A model generated the notes under the pieces. The model had not been told where the DNA came from. It saw only the letters and a list, made by a program, of their open reading frames with translations, and made no database searches. Positions 41,124 through 49,858 of a stretch of DNA of 64,000 nt are shown here, in pieces. This DNA comes from Phaeodactylum tricornutum CCAP 1055/1 (lineage: Eukaryota; Bacillariophyta; Bacillariophyceae; Surirellales; Neidiaceae), in assembly GCF_000150955.2 (NCBI RefSeq), contig NC_011687.1, forward strand, positions 186,001 through 250,000, in the 5' to 3' direction. The first letter of the stretch is position 1; every line of letters begins with the position of its first letter. A program made the translations under genes and the position numbers.

Positions 41124-42332
41124 TCAGTCATCACCTTGCTGAATATACTTAGACTCGATAACCTGAGCAAGCGTCCATCGTTCCGCTGGGCTGACTCGAA
41201 AGCACTTTTCAAAAATCTCCATGGCTGCTGGGCCAATGTTCAGGTTGGCCATGGCATTCGACAAAATGTGGTGCTGTTGTTGACGACTTCCTTCAGCGCC
41301 AAAGATATCTATCATGGCTTGAACAGCCATCTCGTTCATCGGGGTGGACGATAGAGCCTTAGCCAAAATAAAGTATCGGAATCTGACGTCGACTGGATGG
41401 GGCACCTCGTAGAGGACTTGGCTTGTCAAGAGGTTGTAAAGAATGACAAGTGCGGACCACAGATCGGAGTAGACACCATCGAATACACGGTCCATGAAAA
41501 TGGTCGGTTCCATGTATGCTCGGGTACCAAAATTGCCTTGGGGAGCGAAAAGAGCTCGCTGCCCATCCGCATTGCTTGGCATTCGCAAGGAAAGGGCGAA
41601 ATCAAAGACAACCAAGTTCGTGGGTGTCAGAAACATAAAGTTATCCGGGGATAGATCGCGATGGCAGATGTTGTGCAATTCAAGGTAGGCCAAGATCTGC
41701 AAAATTTGAATAAAAATTTTTCGTGCACGACTGGAATCTATGGTTTTTGTGTCCAGCCATGGAACTAGATCTCTCAGCGTTCCAGTAGCGCAAGCTCTGG
41801 GTGTGATAATGTAAACGAATTCCTCGTCTTGGAGGGCTTCAACACACTTGAGAACATGGATATTGTCTCCAAGTTCCTGCATGCGGTAGATTTCCTTGTA
41901 TGGGTTTTCTTCGCCTCCTCGGCGGAGATATTCGGCAACAACTTTCTTGTTGAGTTTCTTGATGGCGACATAAGTAGCATTAGCTTCCTGCGGTGCTCGA
42001 AAAGTTGTGTCGTTGATTCGTTCGTAAACTATTGCAAACAAAATACAACCCCATCCTGCACCATGATGGTCAAGCGAAATAGAAGGCTTGGCAATGAGTC
42101 CGTAAGCTTGTGAAGCATTTTCTTGGCGCATGAGAAACACGGGTGGTATTTCTTCCGCAGATTCCATATCGGTATCTACTGGAGGAAGGACCGTCACGTC
42201 GGCTGGATCGCGCGACCCAGAAAAGATCTCGGGTTCGTACGTCTCAGTGGGGGGAGCCTGCGGGGGTTCTTCCGAGAGCTGTTCGAAGGTCAAACGCGCA
42301 CCCTCTGTGGGTGGTGGGAGGAGAGCTACCAT
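41124..42332 (-). CDS. Ser/Thr protein kinase with DFA instead of DFG
   Basis: The first ATG (42332) gives 402 residues; an earlier GTG start at 42347 is possible. A 90-residue Pro/Glu-rich N-terminus leads into a kinase domain. The glycine-rich loop is degenerate (GAGWGCILFAIV). The ATP lysine is in VAIKKL (Lys125), the alpha-C glutamate in PYKEIYRM, and the catalytic loop is HRDLSPDNFMF (Asp226, Asn231). The metal-binding motif reads FDFALS, with alanine for the DFG glycine (244-246). GTRAYMEPTIF stands in for the APE region. Lys, Asp and both metal ligands are kept, so catalysis is possible, but the altered loop and DFA suggest atypical regulation. No group assignment is made. Confidence 0.78.
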   Translation of the reverse strand: MVALLPPPTEGARLTFEQLSEEPPQAPPTETYEPEIFSGSRDPADVTVLPPVDTDMESAEEIPPVFLMRQENASQAYGLIAKPSISLDHHGAGWGCILFAIVYERINDTTFRAPQEANATYVAIKKLNKKVVAEYLRRGGEENPYKEIYRMQELGDNIHVLKCVEALQDEEFVYIITPRACATGTLRDLVPWLDTKTIDSSRARKIFIQILQILAYLELHNICHRDLSPDNFMFLTPTNLVVFDFALSLRMPSNADGQRALFAPQGNFGTRAYMEPTIFMDRVFDGVYSDLWSALVILYNLLTSQVLYEVPHPVDVRFRYFILAKALSSTPMNEMAVQAMIDIFGAEGSRQQQHHILSNAMANLNIGPAAMEIFEKCFRVSPAERWTLAQVIESKYIQQGDD

Positions 42333-42899
42333 GCTACAGAAGTCCACCGCAGGGCATCGACGGGCTTTCGTATTTGGTATGTTTTTGGCTTTTCAAAAAG
42401 TATTGGTTAGTAGAAATGGTTTCACAGTCAGCGATGATCTCTAACCAAACGCTGTCGTGTTCATTTCTTGTTTTCCAATCCCTTTTTTGTGGAGGTTTGT
42501 TTCTCCTGCTTCGGCGTCGAGAAAATGAACGTGGTGTTCACGGACAACGAAAATGAGCCAATCAACAAATGCCCTATTTCTTTCGCGCCCGGTGTTTCAC
42601 TTACAGTTTCAAATCCATTTTCCAGTCACTTGTCACGGCGTTTCATTTTGCTTCACAGCCAGTCAGATCTTCCCTTCCTTGAAATTCAGTCACGATACTA
42701 CTAGCTAGATAGCGACCAAGAGAGTAGAAGCTTATATGGAATGAGGCAGTCACAAATAAATCAAATTTACGATCACTCTAGAGAGAGCAGTTGCCTAACT
42801 CATGTGAAAGACCGCACAGCTCCTTTCAGAATCTTATGCATCGGCGCTCACTGTCAGGTTCCAATATGCATTGAAAGCAAACTCGGAGATTTACATCGT
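42333..42899. other. Intergenic region
   Basis: No gene is seen. TTCACAGTCAGCG lies at about 42420-42433, and GCTCACTGTCAGG at 42846-42858. Confidence 0.45.
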
Positions 42900-44380
42900 A
42901 GCAAGTCTCGGGATGAACAGTTCCGTCAGGAGGTAGAGCTAATAGGCCAACGAGGTGTGAGAACGATAGGAAAAGCGATGGATTTCTTCTAGGAAACATC
43001 AAGGCCAGTCTCGGAGGAGGCCGCTGCTGCGGGAAGCATACCGCACGGGCGTACACGAAACAAAGGTAGACTGTACTCAAATTGCAGCTGGAGAAGTATG
43101 CCATTTTCAATAGGTCGGCGATGGAACAAAAAAAATTTCTGCGACAAAAGGAAACATCCGATGGCGCTTTGGCTGCAATCAATGCCTGGATAGCAAAGAT
43201 CCGCCTTAGAGCAGATGGAAATGTGCAATGGAAGACTACCGCGATTGTCCCGGGTCAACTCTGCCTCTGCAAAGGTATTTGAGAGGCGATTCAAAATCAA
43301 GTCTACCACATCATCATCACTGTGCAGCCCAGTGAAGCATAGCTTGTCGTAGTCACAGATGGTACGGGTATTGCCAGATATTTGTCCAGAACGTGCGAGA
43401 GTACTTGTAAGGACGCACCGAACTAATGTGCCGCGTGGAGCGGAATGAAATGAAATGCAATGTACTTCCCACGTGCACAAGTGATGGAGTACGCAAAGAA
43501 GAAAACAATTCGTGGTTCGCCCCGCAGTGTACCAGGTTTGCTCTCCGTCTAGAAGCGCTTCAAGGACAGCACATTTCGGCACATCCAGCTGTGGCGGGGC
43601 TGTTTCTGTAAGGGTCCCAAGGATAGCGAGCTCAATCGAGCAAAAGCTGTAGATACAGGAGCGGCCACTGGTGTCATCAAGAGAGACGGTGCCGGCTCAT
43701 GTCGACCTGCCCACCTTGTATCGCGTTGCACAAAGGTATTTTCCTACTCGGCTGTCCGTATGGTATTGGGGTATACCTCCAGGAGGTCGGATGCAATCGT
43801 CATGTACCCCCAACTTGCGGCAAAGTATAAAGGCAACTTTCTCTTGGCCTACTGAAGAGAAAGTCCTTGCGCGTGGATCACCAGTATCGCTTTGACGACA
43901 TGAGTGTGAACGTCGCCGGTATCAAATTATAGCGCCAGCTTGCTCATGCTGGACACCAGACTTGTCGTTTGCGGGGTGACGAATATTAAAAAACCGACGA
44001 GCTCCTTGCGATCTTCGCGGGCGGCAAAGTGCAACATGATGCTGCCCTTTTTTGCTCAGTCGATGCTGCATGGGAAATCGTAATTTTGGTCAGGATGGCG
44101 AGTGTATATGTCGAGTAATTGATCGGGAATACACGGATATAGGGACAAAACTTACATTGCGGGGAACGCCACCCCTGAGAGCTCACAAAGCGAAGACGAA
44201 AGATAATGGTTGTGGTCAATACAAACTGCCGCTAAAAGGGGGTAAACCGTCACGAGAGCTCGCAGCATGGCCAATAGCTTCGGCATGGACCGCAGAAAAT
44301 TTCTTCGAGCGTCGACAGTCGGAAGTTCGAGATATAGATGAGCTCAGAACAGCATCTCTCTAGCTTCGTGGGTCTTTTCC
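42900..44380 (-). pseudogene. Decayed ankyrin-repeat protein gene
   Basis: The minus strand carries ankyrin-type pieces in order but in different frames and separated by stops. They are IMLHFAAREDRKELVGFLI (about 43985-44045), KLPLYFAASWGYMTIASDLLEVYPNTIRTAE (about 43750-43840), a RDNRGSLPLHISI unit (about 43200-43250), and a C-terminal block PAAAASSETGLDV followed one frame away by RRNPSLF (about 42965-43030). The order and spacing match the large diatom family of ankyrin-repeat proteins with LPLHFA and LLEVYP signatures. The longest open piece is 42989-43582. The copy is no longer one reading frame, so it is called a host pseudogene. Untested alternatives are several unseen introns or sequence errors. 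A protein-coding start near 44380 (MEKTHEARE) is possible. Confidence 0.6.
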
Positions 44381-44399
44381 ATGACAGCTGCTTTACCCT

Positions 44400-45221
44400 G
44401 CAAAATGATCGTGTCTAAAATACGCCAAACGATGCTATCGGGACCGGCAATCGTGCGACGACCGGCTGAAAATAATGTCATTGTAGCGCGTGTTGCCATC
44501 CGGCAAAACTGTGATTTTCTTGTCTGGCTCGGTTTCTTCTCCGGTTTTCAACTCACTGTCAAACTAGTTTTTACGGTCTTTTTTACAATCATCAACAACC
44601 AGAGGTTAGGAACCACACATGCAATACGGAAGCACCCTTATAGACCCTTACTTGAAAGCGAATACGATTCTGTATCGCCGAAAGGAAATTTACAGTTACA
44701 GCTAGTTCGATGGATTTTCCAGCCTCAAATATATTGGATTATTGTGACATAATCTGATTTGATATCCACGTGTAGGTACATTTCTGGTCAACACGATATC
44801 CGGACTATATTGAATTAGTTCGTTGACCATTGTCCCGCATCCACGGAGACAATCAATTTGCATGTTGGTCAACCAAGCACACAAGGGGACTAGAAGTACA
44901 GCTTGCAAAGTGCTTTATAATAAAATAAGTGAGCACATCATCCGATGTGCCCAAGGTTTAGACTAGTTTCATGACCGAAGGATAACCCCAATGACTACGT
45001 CACAGGTCATCCTCGTACACCCAAATCCGGGTCTGTATGGCCATACTGAATCAAATCCAAGTCATAATTCTTTTTTACGATTGGCATTTACTAACAGCAA
45101 CTCATAAATTTGCGCGCTCCACTGTACCGTTTGGTTCCAAAGTACTGGCGATTTCAAAGATCTTTCGAAGTCAATCAGCTGACAGCGGTTCCTCGGAACG
45201 ATTTTCAGCTCAAGTCCCAAA
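44400..45221. other. Intergenic, no gene seen
   Basis: About 820 bases upstream of the pyruvyltransferase-like gene, with CTCACTGTCA at 44552-44561 and TTACAGTTACAG near 44689-44700. Confidence 0.45.
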
Positions 45222-46880
45222 ATGACCTCGAGCAGGACCATGAGCCAACTTTCGACAGAAGACGTCAACGAAGAAACTGTGAGTAAAATATTGGCATCCC
45301 TTTGCGGCTCCGTCACGACATGACGCCTTATTGTCCAGCAAAAACGTTCTGAAGAAGACATTTGCAATATTTACCCAGTGATTGTATTACCCCGGATACG
45401 CAGCGGACGGGTTACCTGGTTTGCTGCATATCAGCTTCGCATGGTGGCAATACTACAGAAACATTCGAGAAATAGCACGCCGAGCTCAAGGTTTCCTCGC
45501 GCGGTTTGGCCATTCTTGTTTTGCGTGGTTATAGGTCTAATGCTTTTGACAACGCAATGGTGGCTATTACTCTCGCCCGTTGATAGCAGTCTGTCGGAGT
45601 ATAGGGCTTACCTATCTACAAAGGAATATCTTCGACCCACAAGCGCTTACTTGTCAGCCGTCCGTGAAAGCCCCGATATCCTGTATTTTACAAGTCGCCC
45701 TCCTGATCCTATACCCTTGTTTTCGGTCGAATCGATTCCCATCCTGCAACGTCATGCCTGTATTGCCAAAATACGTGAACAGCATGATAAGGTATATGCC
45801 TCGTTCGAACGGATAGGAATGAGTGATCGAGCATTGTTGGTAGATCCTGCCTATCACAGCAATGTGGGAGATCATATGATCACGCTGGGGGAACTGGAAA
45901 TGCTGAGGAAATTAGGATACGGTACGCTTGATGAACCTAGCGCAAAGGTGGCGCAATGCAGCTTCTTACAGGCTGGGAACTACGCGCCTCCCTGCCATCA
46001 TTTCAGCACTGGAGGGGCGCTTTCCAACATCATATCCATATCAAACCCACCGCTGGCTTTTTGGCATGGAGGAGGTAACTGGGGAGATATGTGGCCCGAT
46101 ATACAAATTGCCAGGATGAAATCCATGGAACCATTGCTTAGGAGCAATTACACGATCATTTCCATGCCACAAAGTTTGTACTTCCAAAAGTCGAGCAGAG
46201 AGCAAGAATTCACCTCTATACTGAAGAAGCACATTGAGCTTGGTTTGGGAGCTAGTTCTACGTTGGTGGACCCGCGCGAGGGTCGTAGGCAGACCGCTTC
46301 GCGGGTTGTGCTTTCGTGGCGTGAGCACGAAAGCTACGACATAGCCCAACGGCTGTACCCCTTCGCCACCCACATTCTAGTGCCTGATATTGCGTTCCAG
46401 CTCGGACCGTACTCGCCGGTAGCATCGCAAGAAGACTTTTTAAAGGTTGATTTGGTCTTGCTCCTTCGAGATGATCGCGAGTCCATGTACGCCACTCAAC
46501 GCAATCGGCGAGCCGTTCGTGATATTCTGTCTGACCTACCGAACGGTCAGAGGCTATCGTTTTCTATTGTGGACTGGACAGACCGCTCGGACCGATTTGC
46601 CTCTAAAGACATCCTTTTCACGAGTTCCGCCATTCAACTTTTGAGTATGGGGAAAGTGGTCGTGTGCGACCGACTTCACGCGGCGATTCTATCATACTTG
46701 TCCGGAATTCCGTTCGTCTACCTTGAACAGCGGACGGGGAAAATTACGAAAACTCTTCAGGTTGCGTTTGAGCTGAACGAGACTTGCTTGGATGGATCGA
46801 AAGCCATGTGGTCTCAAGCGTACAATCTGAGTGATGCCGTTCGCCAAGGTGTAGAGTTCCTTGATCGCTATAGGCTTTAA
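45222..46880 (+). CDS. Polysaccharide pyruvyl transferase-like type II membrane protein
   Basis: Exons 45222-45278 and 45339-46880 (60-base intron, GTGAGT..CCAG, phase 0) give 532 residues. If the short intron is not real, the ATG at 45441 gives 479. A signal anchor (WPFLFCVVIGLMLLTTQWWLLL, about 73-97) places the enzyme in the Golgi lumen. The PS_pyruv_trans fold shows at NVGDHMITLGELEMLRKLGY, PPLAFWHGGGNWGDMWPD, YTIISMPQSLYFQ, VDLVLLLRDDRES and VVCDRLHAAILSYLSGIPFVYLE. The family adds ketal-linked pyruvate to sugars of cell-surface polysaccharides, as in bacterial CsaB. In a diatom this could modify secreted mucilage or frustule-linked glycans (inference). Confidence 0.85.
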
Positions 46881-47342
46881 TCCCTTGCTTTTCCTGGATC
46901 ACAAACTGCGTTCTCAATCTTTGCGCAAAGAGTGAGCTCAGCCCTCTTTCTGTGGTTGGAGTGTGATACACTTTTAAAACTCGTAACAAATTTTGTGCAT
47001 ATCTGAAATTAATTGTCGAACAGTGTCTTGTATAGCCAAACGCAAGCCTTGGTCTAAAGAGGACCCATGGACCTGTTTTTATCTAATCCTTAGGCACGTC
47101 CTTACTAGCGTTTCTTTCCTATTCCACGGCTTTTGTACGACGTAGAACCAGACGGCTCGAACCGATGCAAACAGGGCAGGCCTTCTGAAGATCCTTTTAG
47201 AGCTGGCAGGTCTACTGGTGGCGTTTTCTCTATTTCGCAAATGGCAAGAGCGTAAGCTTGGAAGACTTTAATCAAGTTGGAGTAATAGCGATAATATTTG
47301 TCTATCTCGGTCCCCATTCTCTTTGATTTCGGCAAGGTACCG
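46881..47342. other. Intergenic region
   Basis: The 3' flanks of the pyruvyltransferase-like gene (+) and NF-YA (-). A 89-codon minus-strand frame at 47105-47374 overlaps NF-YA in another frame and was not called. Confidence 0.45.
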
Positions 47343-47957
47343 CTAGTTGATGCCGACCTTCGCTCGCTTTGCATCCTCCTCTTGTTTCGGACCGTTTTCC
47401 GGATTGTCTTTGTAGTATATTTCCAGTTCGTCCTTCGTTAGAAATCGTCCCCCCGGCCCCCGAGGTCGTTTCATGGCGTGCTTGTGCCGTGACTCGTGCA
47501 TGTAAGGTTTCTTGGCATCCTGCGCCGCCTTGCGGACACGATAAAACTCCTCTAGCTTTTCTCGAGCCGCCCGACGTTTCAGAATTCGGCGATACTGCTT
47601 GGCGTTCACGAAGGTTGGCCGCGCGTTGACTGCTAGCGAAGGATTTGCATGATTAGAGTTGGGATCCATCCCCATGTTGTTTGGAATACCACCTGCAATG
47701 CCCCCGTGGTGTTGTTGCTGTTGCATTTGAGCAAACGCGGCATACATTTGCGCGGCTCCGGATTGCTGCATAAAGGCTGCCATGTTTGTTGGAGCGCCAT
47801 TCGGAGGTGCCGGAGCCTGCTGAGAGAGCATTCCCGGTTGTGTTGGAGTTGCTGCCATCATATTGTTCCGTTGCATATTGTATGCGTTATTGTTGTCAAT
47901 GGAAGGTACCTGGATATAGCTAATGTTCGGACCCGCATTGTTGTTTGTTTCCGTCAT
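47343..47957 (-). CDS. NFYA: NF-YA / HAP2 CCAAT-binding subunit
   Basis: This is a 204-residue protein. A Gln/Asn/Pro-rich N-terminus (transactivation type) precedes the NF-YA core. The NF-YB/C interaction helix is [22 protein letters not shown], followed by the DNA-binding helix and tail [22 protein letters not shown]. The conserved HESRHKHAM and RGPGGRF residues that contact CCAAT are intact. The 12-residue linker ([14 protein letters not shown]) is longer than and different from the animal linker. The protein forms the trimeric CCAAT-binding factor with NF-YB and NF-YC, which are not in the window. Confidence 0.94.
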   Translation of the reverse strand: MTETNNNAGPNISYIQVPSIDNNNAYNMQRNNMMAATPTQPGMLSQQAPAPPNGAPTNMAAFMQQSGAAQMYAAFAQMQQQQHHGGIAGGIPNNMGMDPNSNHANPSLAVNARPTFVNAKQYRRILKRRAAREKLEEFYRVRKAAQDAKKPYMHESRHKHAMKRPRGPGGRFLTKDELEIYYKDNPENGPKQEEDAKRAKVGIN

Positions 47958-48699
47958 GCTACTTTATGAGTAAACGATCTCGCAAAGCCTTTCTCGAAGT
48001 ATCCGATTGGTTGCTATGAGGGAGTGTTTTGGTAGGCTTGTTATTTCCGCTGCCCGTGAGTGTTGTTTGTAGGAACAGGCGACAAGGTAGCTGCCAATCA
48101 CAAGCAACGAGTTGTTGTCGTTGCTTTGACATGCACCAACAAACCACGCTGCGGTGCGTTGTGCTGCGTTTCGCTTTATGAAAATGACTGTATCTCGTGA
48201 CACTGCACATCAGTGGAGGGTTCGCGTGGCAGTTCACGAACGATTGGCTCACGCTGCATCTCAAATCCATAGAAACTTCAACTGTCAATAAAATACAATG
48301 TCTGAATCGTTTTCTTGGCATAGTATTTCTGAACAAATGCGTCCGGCCGTTCGAGCAAGCCAATCTCTACTCACTGCGAATCATTGTTTTGAAATCCAAC
48401 GACCGTCACAAAATTAGTATAAGTGACTGTGAAAGTGAAACGCAATCTCGGGTCATTGACAGACCAAACTGCATCTTACGGGCTAACTGTAAGCACTGGC
48501 TGTGAACCAGTATTATATTCCTTACGTTAGTTTGACCTTTCGTTAGAGGACGTCGCTCCCTAATGGAATAGGTAGCCGGGCCGTGAACTAGAGGGGTACT
48601 GATAAAAGTCCGTAAAAGTGGCTTTGCGGCAAAGATCAAAGCAATGTAAGCAAGGCCATTGATCCCTCGCCAAGAGCGCCATAAACGAATGCTTCTATT
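47958..48699. other. Intergenic region
   Basis: No gene is seen. GTGACTGTGAAAG lies near 48424, and CTAACTGTAA at 48483-48492. Confidence 0.45.
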
Positions 48700-49377
48700 C
48701 TATTGAAGTTTCTTAGAAGAAGGGGCTGGGACGTCTTCCCCGCTGTTGACAAGTTTTCCTTCATTGTAAAAACAGTAGTAGCCAGTTCCAGGGTCGGGCT
48801 TCCCTTCAAACCCAATCAGTTTTTCGATCCCTGAAGGAAGCTCCGAACCCTCCAGGACGGCTTTATCTACAATTTTCCAATCTTTGCCTTCCTTAAGTGC
48901 CCACTCTACCTTGTCTTTTGGAGAGACCTTTAAAGGGAAGAGTCGTCGAGCGTGCTATGACAGTAAAAAAGTAGTGAGAGCATTGAACTAATAGTAAGAA
49001 AAGATCGAGCCGCAAGGCAATCCCGGTTTTTAACATACATCAGCAATGAGGGCGCGCTGTCTTGCAACTGCAATATCGCTGAACTCGTTTGCTTTGCTTT
49101 TGACGTTGCCGACTTCCAACCATTCCTCGGTATCAGTGGCCCGAACTGCAACAGAAATCTTCTCGTCCTTTTTCAGAGACAAATAACGATCCCACTGTTG
49201 CTTTGGCTTAAGCTTCGTTTCTCTCTTGGGAGCATCGTTGCCTCCAAAGCCGGCCATGGAGAGAACCGATCTTGAAGCTGTCTTGAATGCAGCAGTTCTG
49301 ATGGGAAGTTGCTGCGATGTCCATGCGCGCAAGAGAGAAAGGTACGCAAACAACAGAGTCAAGCGTAGGGAAACCAT
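48700..49377 (-). CDS. Small plastid- or organelle-targeted protein, two exons, unknown function
   Basis: Exon 1 is 49039-49377 and exon 2 is 48700-48954, with an 84-base intron (GTATGT..CATAG) in phase 0. The protein is 197 residues. The N-terminus MVSLRLTLLFAYLSLLRAWTS is a signal-peptide-like segment followed by a Thr/Ser/Arg transit stretch. The body has WDRYLSLKKDEKISVAVR, EEWLEVGNVKSKANEFSDIAVARQRALIAD|HARRLFPLKVSPKDKVEWAL and a C-terminal GTGYYCFYNEGKLVN. The joined splice restores the continuous IADHARRLFPL segment, which supports the model. I recall similar proteins in other algae but cannot name a function. Confidence 0.7.
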
Positions 49378-49858
49378 CGCTTACTAGCTGAATGAAGGTG
49401 AAGGTGAGATCCAAATGGTTACCAATGGCCCAAACTTCTTGATTTTTGTACTAACGAGATCAGGGTATTTGAGAGATGCAGTCAAAGGAAGCAGCAATCA
49501 CAGGTGTCTGTGTCAGGTTTCTACTGTACAACCATCGGATTTTCTTCACAACGGGCGATCTTTGACGTCACTGTCAGTGAGTCGAGCGTGGCTCGCTCAT
49601 CTACCACGCTGGCTAAAAACTGGATTTTTGAAGTTATGTTTCGATTTGCGAGCCCAGCCCATTTTACATTATACGCTCTCTACTACTAGGACTCCTTGCT
49701 GTTGAATCGATCTTACTGTTAAATTAACTGTTCGGTATTCGACTGGAAAATAAGATATCGTAAATTTGTTGGAACATTCCCTGTGTGCTAATGTAGAGCA
49801 CAATAACAACAAAAGACACAGCTAAAAACCTATTGCCTAATTTCTCAAATCGTCGAGA
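49378..49858. other. Intergenic region with a near-palindromic motif
   Basis: No gene is seen. TTTGACGTCACTGTCAGTGAG lies at about 49561-49581 (a TGACGTCA full CRE-type site fused to a TCACTGTCAG motif), about 190 bases upstream of the small plastid-like gene start. Confidence 0.5.

Noticed and set aside
47105-47374. 89-codon minus-strand frame after NF-YA
   Set aside because: It overlaps the NF-YA 3' end in another frame and has no protein character.
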